Source of the DNA: Anarhynchus alexandrinus
Taxonomy: Eukaryota; Chordata; Aves; Charadriiformes; Charadriidae
Assembly (NCBI GenBank): GCA_008711295.1
Contig: VUYV01000216.1
Location: forward strand, 243,802 to 307,801
DNA length: 64,000 nucleotides
Direction: 5' to 3'
Each line of letters begins with the position of its first letter. Position 1 is the stretch's first letter. The position numbers were made by a program, and so were the translations under genes. Shown here one piece after another: positions 26,601-38,300 of this stretch. The notes beneath the pieces were generated by a model, which searched no databases, was not told where the DNA came from, and saw nothing but the letters and a program-made list of their open reading frames with translations.

Positions 26601-27577
26601 GTGAAGGGGTGTCTCTGGGTCCAGCCTAAGCACTGCTGCTAACAACTGCCGTTGCAAAATTGTTTAGAGCCTTCAGAAAGAATATGGGATAAGCCAGAAA
26701 AGCCTCTAAAAGCTTGTGACAGGTATTTTCTACTGACCTTAGGGTAGTTGCAAGGATAGAACAGCATATAAAGCAACATGGGTATCTTGGTTGTCATTAC
26801 TCTGCTTAAGAAGTTGCTGAGGATTTGTAGATGTATCTGTATTTGACTTGTACATGCCAAAATGATCTAGATCATTATGCTGTAAATATCACAAATATTG
26901 AACAGAAACAAAAGAATTATCTCTATTGGTGGTAGCCCGTAAAACAAACTATAAAATATATCGTAGACTTATTACTGTTTGGATTTTTGTTCTTTTTCAG
27001 AAGATACGAGCTCCTGTTCTTAAATTGTCTTGAACAAACTGAAAATGTTGCCACTGATAGGCAAAATTTGGAGGAAACTGGTTAGAAAACACGGCAATTT
27101 GGTCTAAAGTTTGCATGTGGCCAACTGGTTTCTGCACTAATGCACATTTCAGACTGAGCTTGCTTCTGATAAGCACTTTCCTTTTGCTGATTTTTTTTTA
27201 ATCTGGTTGAGGTAGCAAAAATGTAACAAGGATTATATGATACGGTTTTCAAAAAGTCTCCAAATTGTAACATTCTGATGATATCTATGAATCGTATCAT
27301 GCTTTACATCAACAACCTTGTTCTTTTGAGTGCGCGAATGGAGGAAAGATTTATCTATCACAGCTTCTATAAGGGCTGGACTTTTTTTTTTAATAAGGAA
27401 ACGATTTTGAGGTAACTAAAATACCTTATGAAGTAGTGTTTGATTACATTATACCAGGTTTTTCATGCATTACATTACTGAGTTTACTTTTCTCCGCTTA
27501 AAATGTCAACACCTCATCAAGCTGTAAAAATATTCCTATGTGATCAATTATTCTTTATGATCAGTTCACGCCGCGCT

Positions 27578-27612
27578 GTGTGCGCACACCCAGGTGTGCG
27601 TGCGTACGCAGG
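27578..27612. repeat. Alternating purine-pyrimidine GT/GC tract
   Basis: A GT/GC/CA-rich stretch including a 12-bp perfect palindrome GTGTGCGCACAC (27,578-27,589), then GTGTGCGTGCGTACGC, with a CACACACACA run just after (27,616-27,625). Alternating purine-pyrimidine DNA of this kind is prone to Z-DNA, and the palindrome can form a hairpin. It is CpG-containing in an otherwise AT-rich region. Confidence 0.75.
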
Positions 27613-28826
27613 CAGCACACACACAGAGGTGCGTGTATCTGCGTGTCTCTGGTATACGGGCAATACCTTTTAATTGCTCTCGTACAGAGAATATGCTGCA
27701 GGATTTTGATAAGAAGCAAAACCCAAGGAAACCTCTTTTCTTAGGCGTTGTATCTCAAGGCTGCAGTCCCCGCTAGCCAAGCGGTAATTCCCTGCTCGAG
27801 CCTTTCTCTTCACAGGGTCACTAGCAGGGGCTGTATTCTCAGCCCAGCTGCCTGCTTTTCTGCCACTTGTCAGAGTCAATATCTTTTAGGCCTCCAAACC
27901 GATGTCAAATTTGGTTATAATTGGCCAATAGGCTCAAAACTTATTAGACAGGGTCTGGCAGACGTGTTTATCCGCAGATAAGCAAGTCTAAACATTTCCT
28001 TGGGAAAGCAGGCCAATGGAGTTATTTTCTGTTTGAGTCTGGATATAAAGCAAGTGCTCATCTAGTGGTGCAACGGCCAGCTGGGAGGACGGGTTCTTGG
28101 AAGTCTTGATTACAAATTTGAGCCCTATATAAATTGGTATTGGGAGTCATCTGTGGCGGCTTGCAGGACTGCAGATATGGGTCCGCAGAGTTTGAGGACA
28201 TGGGCACAAAGCACTGGATGTAATGAAGAGGGTGGGGTAGCCATGGGGGTGGGGGGAGAGCATCAGTGAGCGTAGGTTGCCCCTTTACAGGTCCCAGAAA
28301 GTTATTCCAGCAGTGAGTGAACTGTAGTATGCAGGGACATGCATGTACACAGGTCTTGTGAAGTTTCTTCCCCTGAAACTGATTGTGTTACACATTGAAA
28401 ATTAACTCGGTGCTCAAGTCAAAATACGTTGCTCCAAACCTCTACGCTTTGACGTCATTAAGCCAAAGACTGTAGTTTCACAGCTCGGGATGAATAAAGG
28501 CACGTATTTAAAACATTCATTCTTTAAAACTACCACTTATTTCCTAACACAAATGTAATTGTTCTTTTTCTGAAACAAAAGCAAATATTGTTTGATGTTC
28601 AGAAGAATTTTGCATGTAAAGCTTAAAATACAAAGCGGGTTGTATATAAGAAATATTATAAAGCAGCCACTTAAAAGTTTTTAAAAGGTTAAGTTATTCA
28701 AGACTTATTCCCTGAAGCTACAAACGTATTTGCTCATGCATAACTTCACTGAGGAACACTTATATGAATAAAATTACGCACTTGCAGGTTTGTAGAATCG
28801 AGACCGTAATTAGCTCTAGGCTAATT

Positions 28827-28844
28827 CCCCCCCCCCCCCCCCCC
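28827..28844. repeat. C18 homopolymer
   Basis: Eighteen consecutive C flanked by CTAATT and AATTAAAAAC. Long C/G homopolymers are unusual in an AT-rich stretch and are hard to sequence, so the length may be inexact. Confidence 0.95.
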
Positions 28845-30444
28845 AATTAAAAACACACAAGTCAATTAAGGATCAAATGAGACTACCTTTGTGATTATCT
28901 TCATTGGCAGAAATAGCTGTTTTGATAAATATTTCAATTTCAGTACAATCTGACCTTTTGTCCAACTCGCTTTCCTTTATCCTTACCTATTTTGGCCAAG
29001 GAAAAAATAGTTGTACTTAAAACAGACTATAAAAAGGTGAAATGCTGAAGCACATATTTTAGACACATGTTTATTTTAGGGGAAAAATAAACCCCATGGT
29101 GGGTGAAATAATAGATTTATTTGCCTTGGATTGATAATGTGTATATGTACAGGGTTTCACTAGTTTGTTTTTATCTCTCTTAAGTACACAAATACAGCTT
29201 TATTTGTAACCAGATAGTGAAATATAATTTTCCTCATGTGTCTGCTCATTTCTCTCTTTCACATTAGCAGTGATGAAATGACACCCACAAGTGTGCATAT
29301 ATAATACAGTGGAGAGGGAATAGGTACACTGACAGGCTAAATTTTTGCTGGTCAGATTTGCTTCAGAGCCTGTTGATTGTAGGCACTGTACGTACGTGAG
29401 AAGATTTGGACAAGGCAAACAAATTCTTGCTTCTGTGCCAGATGTATTGCAAAGTCAGGACAGTGTAATGGAGATAAGGTTAATTAGCTATTTGCATTTG
29501 CTACTGAAGTTGGATGAACAGTTGTTTTTTTTTTTTCTCCTAACAGGGAATTTGTCTTCAGGCATAACTATCCGGTAGAGTTTGTTAAAATGAATATAGC
29601 AAGACTTTTGTAGCCTGCAGAAATACAATTAAGTGTGTGCAAGTATGGCAGACTTCTTTTATTCATAGGTAAGTCTTGTAGGGTCTTGTCCTACTGCAGA
29701 ATCGAAGCGGACAGAAACCCTTTGAGCTGAGCGGGGTCCTGTTGCTTCAAGGAGATGCCATAGGATCAGTCCCTAATGTCTCTGTATCTCAGTTTCTGTC
29801 CGGGGAGGCAGACACAAGCACCCCTTGTAAAGTGTTTTGAGGCTCTGGGTCAAGAATGAAGTCGAGTCCAAGCTGCTGCTGTTGATGGACAGAATGAGAC
29901 TTCAGTTACTTAAAGACTGCTTTGCACTTTCATCTTTAAAAATATTAACGTGTATCATCTTTTTCCTTTATTCATTCACAAGTGTTCCTAGGCAGGCATT
30001 CAAGTTCTAGTTCCTAGTTCAGCACCTTGCAGCTGCTATGAATGAGAAACTTTGAATCTGTGTTGTGTTCAGGCTTTAAAACACTAGTATAATTTCTGGC
30101 TGGGAGATGATAAGGAGTGCTTTGACTTAAGATTGCCAGTGTGATTTCTGTGTTCAAACTACAGTCCGCCTAGCTCGGTGGTTTTCACGGGACACCCGTC
30201 ACTGTCACATGAAGTGAGCTTCTTACAGCAGGAAATATTCTTTCCACAGATATTAATCTCCTTTTTCAAGTTTGCCTTGGCATAGATATAATTGCTTTAC
30301 TATAGCTAAAGAGCAAACCCGTTCTCCTCTAGAATTGGGGCATTAATTGGAAATGGATGGTAAACTCTGGGAGTTTATCTAGGGGTTAACTCTATTTACA
30401 CAGGGCATGTAAGTTATGCTTGCCAGCCTACCTGAGCAGCAATC

Positions 30445-30465
30445 TATGCATCGCATAGATGCATA
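30445..30465. other. Perfect 8-bp inverted repeat with ATGCAT cores
   Basis: TATGCATC at 30,445-30,452 and GATGCATA at 30,458-30,465 are exact reverse complements separated by GCATA. Each arm includes ATGCAT, close to octamer/POU-type sites, so this may be a paired binding site. That reading is inference. Confidence 0.6.
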
Positions 30466-32039
30466 TTTGTGTTTTATGGAAGAAACAGGGTGGTTTTTCT
30501 CTTGACAGCCATTACAGCACAGGCGGATCCATATTTGCCTATTTGAAGAGGAGCATGAGTACACTTCTAGCTTGAAGCTAATTAATTTTTCCCCGATAAC
30601 TACATATTGCAACAGTTTAGGCTTGTCTGCTGCCCTTGCGCTTCCTCCACAAGCAAGCCAGAGATCCACAAAAGAACCCAAAACCAAAATAATTGTTTAC
30701 ACAGCATTGTTGAGCTGTTCAGTGTAATAGGGACGCCTGCAGAAATCAATAAATTACTGCAGTTAACATTGAAAGGATATAAAGATAACCTTTATAACTT
30801 TTTTACTCAGAAATCCATTGACAGGGAGCAATCAGGCTTTTCTGTAACTGAATTATGGAATTTTTCAGGACTGTTTCATTTTGAGTGAAATTTGCTCTCC
30901 TAACAAGAACCGACATGTGATCTGAAGGACACACATGCTGTGTTTTGAACTCGTGGAATTTTCTTATGACTTGCAGTTTTTAAGGTTTCATGGAAGTTAT
31001 TGGCTATTTGAGAATATGCGCTTCAATTTCTAAAAAACCAAAAGCAAAGCAACACAAAATTTCTAGTCCTCTTGGTTCTAAACTTTCTTCTTATTTTTTG
31101 AGGCTTGAATCTTGAGTTATTTGACTTTTTTGTGTGTGCTTAATACCATCAGATTTACTTAACTTGGAGCTTAATTTGTGCGTAAATGTTTTGTTAGCTT
31201 TCTGCAAAAGAGTAGATTTCATACTTTGTGCAGAACTAAATTTTTCTAATTCACCTTGCCAGTTTAGGCAACGTGACTTGGAATGGTGTGAAGAAATGAG
31301 AGCCTGTCAAAAGGGTTTGATCTATTTTTATACTGCCCTTCTGCTCTCAAATGCTGCACATATATTTGAAATTATTAATCCCAATGTCATTTCTTTCCTT
31401 AGTAGCATTTCAGCTGTTTCTATAAACCATTCTTGGCATTTCTTTTCTCTCACTGCAAATTTAATAAAAGCTAAAACTGTGTGACTCTACTTCTGTAAAT
31501 GGATATATACTTACAGGTTTAATTATTGATGCTAAATCTTTTTAGAAGTTGGTGGGGCCTTTGCATACAGGCAGGAGTTGCCTTACATGTATTGAAATGC
31601 CTTTTGAAATGTTTTTTATGCTAGTCATACTTAAATACTGGACTTGGCTCAAGGTGAAAAGTAAACTGTAAATAGTCTGATTGACCAAAAGCAGTGCTGT
31701 TCAGGATAAATTAATGACTTGAAGGCTGAGTTAAGCTTTTAGAAGTGCTTTGCCATAAAATTAAGGGCCTAAATGAGCAGTTGCTTTGGGAATTGCTGGA
31801 GCATTTGACGAGCTGCTGTGATCTTCTTGTTATCCCTCTTGCTGGAAGATAGGGTCCTCAGCACTCTCAGCGGGTGGTGGGAATGTGCCTGGGCTGCATC
31901 AGTGCAAAGGCACCTTCCTTGTTTTCTCTTCCCCAGCTGTGATGTGAGGTAAACTCACTCGCTGTCCTGAAGCAAAGTGAGGCAATTCTCCTGTGAAGTG
32001 TGGCTTGGCTTAGCTGGCTAGCACAGAAATGAACAGTTG

Positions 32040-32311
32040 AATCATGGAATGGTTTAGGTTGGAAGGGACCTTAAAGATCATCTAGTTCCAACCCCCCTAC
32101 CATAGGCAGGGACACCTCCCACTAGACCAGGTTGCCCAAAGCCCCATCCAACCTGGCCTTAAACACCACTAGGGATGGGGCATCCAGAGCTTCTCCGGGC
32201 AACCTGTGCCAGTGTCTCACCACCCTCAGAGTGGAAAATTTCTTCCTAATATCTAATCTAAATCTACCTTCTTCCAGTTTGAAGCCATTACCCCTCGTCC
32301 TATCAAGATGC
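32040..32311 (-). mobile_element. CR1 LINE 3' fragment, minus strand
   Basis: Read on the plus strand this begins with ATCATGGAATGGTTTAGG and continues GTTGGAAGGGACCTTAAAGA, the reverse complement of the CR1 3' end. It runs inward through the 'CCATCCAACCTGGCC' and 'GGGATGGGGCATCC' words and ends near CCCTCGTCCTATC. That is about 270 bases of CR1 3' UTR and the end of ORF2, heavily 5'-truncated. Only one degenerate copy of the terminal octamer remains. The inner edge runs into a 17-base tandem duplication (32,305-32,338). Confidence 0.92.
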
Positions 32312-32338
32312 TATCTTTTTGAAGATGCTATCTTTCTC
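32305..32338. repeat. 17-base tandem duplication at CR1 edge
   Basis: AAGATGCTATCTTTTTG (32,305-32,321) is followed directly by AAGATGCTATCTTTCTC (32,322-32,338), with two mismatches at the end. It lies where the CR1 fragment stops being recognisable and may have arisen by slippage. Confidence 0.8.
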
Positions 32339-32340
32339 AG

Positions 32341-35300
32341 AAATTAATTTCTTTTCCTCATGACTCCAGAATAAGTAATACTCTCAAATGGTACCTGAGA
32401 GGTGTCAAAGGCTAGAGATTGAGAGGTTTTGACTTTTTTTTTTTTGGTGTGCAATTAATATCCTAAAGAATACATCGGCTTTTAAATTGAAAAGCGTGGA
32501 GGGTGGTACCCATGAAGTAGGGTAGAGAAGATCCAAACAACAGAGGTCCTGCAAAGTTACTGCATTTAATTTAGGTCTTGTGAATAGTCTAACTGATAGT
32601 AAGGGTGTAACATGCAAAGCTTAACAAGTTACCAGTAGGCACACTGGTGCTAGGTGCTCAGATCCCCGCTGGACTGGAGCGAACGAATGCAGCTTCCGTA
32701 CCCTGAAACAAATCCTGCGAGTTGTCTGAAGGTACGGCCGAAGGAGAGTGGTGTCAGACTGACCCTGGGGAGAGACAGCACAGAGAATTTTGCAGAGGAA
32801 GGTCAGGACTTTTACCACTTCTGCTTCTCACATTGGCTGAGGACAGAAGGGACAGGTTACTTCAGGCAGCAGCTGTCTATATGTTCTATTAATGGTTAGA
32901 GATCACAGTGGACATTGGAAAGGATTATAATAAAATCCTTGAAGGATGCATGCAGCAATTCCTGTTTTCATTCCAGGCTCTGGTGTTGACCCTCTCATTT
33001 AGGCTGCACTTTAAAGTGTAGATGTCACAGCAATAACGTAGATGCCGTGTAACGAACGGCATGGATCTTTTTCATCTGCATAGGTTATTTCCCTTAAACC
33101 AGTATAGGCTGAAAGAGTAAAATCATGCTTAAATTGGCATATCGGTCCAGTGGAAAAAAAAATGAAATTGTCCTCTAAATGGCATTACTGTCCCAGGGAG
33201 CAGTTGCAAACCCAGATAGTCCTTTCTGGGTGACCGCTGGTTGATCATCACTGGTTTGGTGGTTTGTTGGCTTGATTTCAAAGTGTGCACGTACTTGTTA
33301 AGTTGTTTGGGCAGTATGAGTATTTAGCACCTTTAAAAATGAAATAATTTCCTTTCTTATTTTGCTTGTGTACTGCAAGCTTTAATTCAGATTTGTAAGG
33401 CCTTTGAACTCTCCCAGGTGACGATCTGTCTTTTCAGAGAAAACACATGTTAAATTGCAGGTGATTTTTCGCTTTCTGACAGGTGTTGATCCAGTTACCT
33501 GTTCTCTCTGGATGCAAGAACGGACTAAGCAGTGGCTTTTCTTTTTGTGGAGACTGGAAATGACGGCAGAGTGGTTGCTGGCAACTTTTAACTCCATCTT
33601 AAACTGCTTGCAGTCTGTAAGCCATATCATCAAATAAGGAGAGGTGGTGGGGAATGAATAATAAATGGACATCGAGAGTTGTGATCTGCATGGAACAACC
33701 TTTTCTGAATCTCGTTGTCCCTTCTGTATTTTCCCTAAAAGATATAAACGGTGAAGTGTCAGACCAGGGGCCGTATTCTTGAAAGGGCCTGTACCTGAGA
33801 GAGGGTAATTAGGGTGATTTTTATCCCACTGTGAGGCAGTGCCGAGCGTATGGCACGGACAGATCTATGCGCTGATCTTTGCTGAATGAGGAAGGAAACC
33901 GTATGATGGTGGTGGCAGTACTGTGTGGTTTTGGGGGGTGGGGAAACAGCTCTGGGCTGCAGCACGAGGGATGCACGTGTGAAGTCATTAATCTCAGGGA
34001 TTTGCTGCATTTCTTTTTTTTTCCCTACAGCCTTTCAGCCCACACACAGCTCTTGGCTATGGGCACAGCGTTTTCCAGCAGATGGCCTATTGCACAGGAA
34101 GGCGAGGATGGTGTTGGAGACTTTCTGAGCGTGCTGATGTAGTCAGCCCTTTCGCACATATTCTTAAATTTTGTGAGCCAGTTTCAAAGGAACTGAGTAC
34201 GTGACTGTAAATTTAGCATGTCTTTGCCCCTCCTTTTATTTTATTTTTTTTCTTGCCCTCAGATATGGATGAAAGTATGGCTCTGACAGAATGTATGGCT
34301 GGACAAGGAGGATAATTAGTGCAGGTTTGGCCACCTCCCCCCTTCCCTTCTGTTTGTTTCTTTTTTTTTTTAAAGCAGGAAGACAGGTTAGCTATAGAAA
34401 CAGAAGAGCCGCTAAATGTTTGCTCAACTGCAAAACAAGGATCAGTTTATGCTATTGAGAGCCCTTTACATTTTGTTAATCTGTGCAGACAAAGATTTAG
34501 GTTTGTAACAGGATAAATTTTGCTGTTAAAACTGGTACTACCATCCTTTAAAAGACTGTTCCTTCTCTAGTTATCTGAATTCTATAACGTCAGGAAAATA
34601 CACCACAGCTGACCGGATGAAGTCAAAGGTTTTTATTCCTCGGAATGTGTAATTTGGAGGATGCAAGCATAGTTTTGTTTTGCTAAGAGCAGTTGTGTGC
34701 TACAATATCGGCTGTTGCATGCACTTTTAAAATAGAGGTGTCTGCACTTAAATACAGATATAAAAAATAATTTTTTTTTTTAAATGTTTGTATATCTGGG
34801 TTAAATATTATACTGTGGATTGTTACGTTAGCACTCCAAGAGTAAAATCATACTATCTAAATAGAAAGAAACATTAAACCCCAAATATACTTATTGCAAA
34901 ATACCTTTAAAAACTATTTCATTATTCATAATTTCATTATTCATTATTCATAATTTCATTATTAATAATCCCATTATTCATTATTAGAATATCTTGTAAA
35001 AGGTGTTGCAAATGATAACACAGTAATTCACTAGTGAAAAATAAAATAAACGGGCTGTTTAATGAATGAAACAATGAATTGATGGAGGTTGTTCTGCTAT
35101 TTCTGTAACAAGTGGAAATGTTATTTCCGTTTAAGTGACTTTACCTCCCCTTCTTCCTACACTACTTCAGTTCTCTTCCAGCCCCTAACCGCTTCTGTCC
35201 TCCCCCATTTCCTCCTCTTTCCACAATATTCCTCCCTGAACAAAAGCAGCCAACTGCTGTGCTTGTTGCGAAATAAGCCACTGTCAAAATTTTCATCTGC

Positions 35301-38300
35301 TTGTATTGTTCAGAGGATCTTCCTTTGTGTAGTATGAAAACTTTTGTTGGGTATTAGCTCAGTGGCAGTAATCATGGAATTTAATGATAATACTCTCCAA
35401 TCAGAAGATAAATGATTGTTTATAGCAACAGTTTTACATGTTCATTAATCAAGAAAGGTTTTTGCCATAGTGATAAACATAACTAATTCTTGCTTAAATG
35501 TACAAATAATACAATCCTGTTCATCAGTGAACCAATGATATAGATACACTGTAAGGTGCATAAAAGAAACTAGGAGTGTATGTCAAACAGCATAATGTTC
35601 TTCTTCCACACACTCATGTTAAAATGCTCTTGCGCGCTCTTGGTTTTGCAGTTTTGTGGCTTGCTTAGTTCTGCGCACTTGAGTCTATGCACACATTGAC
35701 ACTTACTGAAACGGATTTCAGAAGTCTGAAGAAACCTTTTGGTGTTAGTGCTGCATCCATCCATCTGTACAGGGTGATGGGTCCAGTCTGCTTTATTCTC
35801 CAGAGTCCTGGATGTACTGGCATCTAGATGAAGGAGCCAACTGGAGTACGTGGCAGCTCATGCGCAAGGGGTCTTTCCCCAAGACTAGCACCCACAATGG
35901 TCTCGTTGGCAGTAGGGTCTGAGGATGCGACCAGATCGCGTACCTAACCTTGGTGGTGAATCTTCCATTGGTATCTGTTGTCCTTGCTGGTCCTGACTTA
36001 ATAGGTTATCACTGTGGGGAATGCCTCCAAATTCCTGCTTGACAGTTTCATGCAGTGCATGCTCAAAACCAGTCTTTGCACAGTAGGAGTTAGCTGGAAT
36101 GTATTTCCTCTCTTTTGGTGTGGTAGCACTAACAAAGGAATTCACTTGTGCACATTGTTTGAGGCAAAAAAAACCCAGGCAAAATAATACGTTCTGCTTC
36201 TTTATGAGAAGTGTAGACAAGCCTCATTTATTTGTAGTAGTCTTCAGGTAGCTTGAAACAGAGGCGATTCCCCGTGGCACAGAGAAGAGTCATGTGAGCT
36301 TTACTTCATTTTCCTTTTCTAATCAAGATTTTGAGGCACCCACGCTTCCTTTTGATCTGCTTTTGAAAGTAATGCTTGGGCTGGATCCTCAGTTGCATCT
36401 CTGAGCTCTTTTTACTGAGTTTTTCCAATAAATGCAGTTTCCGTGACTACTACATTTTGTTGATGGCTGGCATGTGCAAAGCCTGTGAACTGTGCCCATG
36501 TAAACCTTCTTCATTCTTTGAGCAGTAGCATTCCATCTGTAATGTTACTACAGTATATATAAACCATCCTGGAGGTGGTTTCCATGGGTGTTATTCTCTG
36601 CCTTATCTTTAAAGTTGCAGTGTTTGTTTTTCCTAGGGGTCCATCTGATATTATAATTGTCCAGGAAATAGGGCCTCACACTACTGAGAATACAAATCAT
36701 GTTGAGCTCCTTGCTCTGAGAGTTTCTCAATAAATTCCTGTCTGCCTTGAGCATTGAGATTTTTTCAAACCCTTACTTTTTCTTCACGTCTGAAAAGATT
36801 TAGAATTTCTTTTAAACCTCTGGTCATAACATTTCTTTGAGGAGGGTTTGCTCTTAAAATAGTACTTCTTGAATGTAGGTGGTCGTCAACATCTGCTGGG
36901 GCCTGCTGACCAACTGACTGACTAACAAGATTAATATGTTTATTACTCATTGAATATGTCCGTTTCTTCTCTCAGGTTTTTTTCAAATAAAGCTTGGTAT
37001 TGCTTGGTCTTTTTGAAGTCTAGATAACTGCAGATCTGCATAAGTCAGCTTAACTTAAAGGTGGTTTTTTGGGTTATTGAATTTTTGTGGACAGAGGCAT
37101 GAGTGCTTAGGAGATCCCCAAAGGGATCCCAGTTCAAGTCACTAGCTGACATTTGTTACAACCTCTGTTTGTCCTCTCTCTCTTGATGTATTTATGATCC
37201 TCCCCAGTAAATTGAGGGATCCAGTCTGAAGTGAGAATTCATAGTTACAGGGTGTGAGTGGCAAGTCAGTAAATGCATTATTTGGACCTAGTAGACTAGC
37301 AATGACCATGTGCAGTTCAGCTGGTCTTACAGACAAGTCTAGGGAATCATGCCACATGTGGAATTCAAGGGTAGCATCTCTGTCTTTTCACACTTGTACT
37401 AACCCCAACGTAATGCTTATTGTGTCAGTTGACATAGGAAATCCAAAATGGGATTAGGTCATATGTTTCCAGTAGGTCCTTTGCTCATGAAAATAAAACA
37501 AGGGGCTGCTCTAAACTATACTTGGTAGATGGCATCAGGAGACTGTTAACATGTGAAGTGTCTCTTTGAAATAGTATACATGCATAAGATTTCACAAAAA
37601 AACTTCAATCAAAATTGCCATAATTGTATACATAAATTCAAGAGTAGTGAACAAATAAAACTGATACTTCTCAGTCAATTTCATGTCTATGACCAGCTTG
37701 AGAAAGGTTTATCCAAGTAATTCATTTGAACCTATCTGGCGGAAATTGCGCCTCTTCCTATGTTATGATGGACTGCTCCCTAAAGCCTCATTAGCAGGCT
37801 GATAAACACGGAGCAGAAGACATGATTGTGGAACTCATGATGCAGTTCTGCATTCAGGATGGAAGAACTTTGGTTTTCTCTCTTCTATGCTGAATTTCAT
37901 GGTAGTTCTGTCTCTGGGGTATTCCGTTCTGTTAGATTTAGTTTATGTAGGCTGCATGGCCTTATATTTTCAGGAAAGCAGGCTATGATAATGGAGTGTG
38001 TGTACAATAGTTTACTTAAAAAAATACCTAGAGAGAACTTTACCAAACTGCTTTTCACCTTACCTATCAGATGTGTCTGTGTAAATGTGGGAATGTCTCT
38101 TTGTCTCATCAGAATTTCATTTTGACTTTTGGAGTCAAAAAGCTTAAGGGGTGCTGCTACCTTACTGTCAAGGTAAGAAGTGGTGGTGGACTTGAGAGTG
38201 ACAGCCACTGGGAGAGACTGACAAATTGAGACTTTTCACATTGAAAATTTAACATAACCAGCAGTTTAGTTGATCTTTGGCTAAATTTGTTTATTCAGAT

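Larger units (their letters stand above)
24649..32039. other. Non-coding stretch, no gene recognised
   Basis: About 7.4 kb that would be first-intron sequence if the CpG-island transcript runs to the right. It holds a faint old repeat tail (26,516-26,600), an alternating purine-pyrimidine tract (27,578-27,612), C18 (28,827-28,844) and a small hairpin (30,445-30,465). Parts at 27.9-28.1 kb and 30.4-31.5 kb look like possible conserved regulatory DNA by motif content only. No coding exon is supported. Confidence 0.6.
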
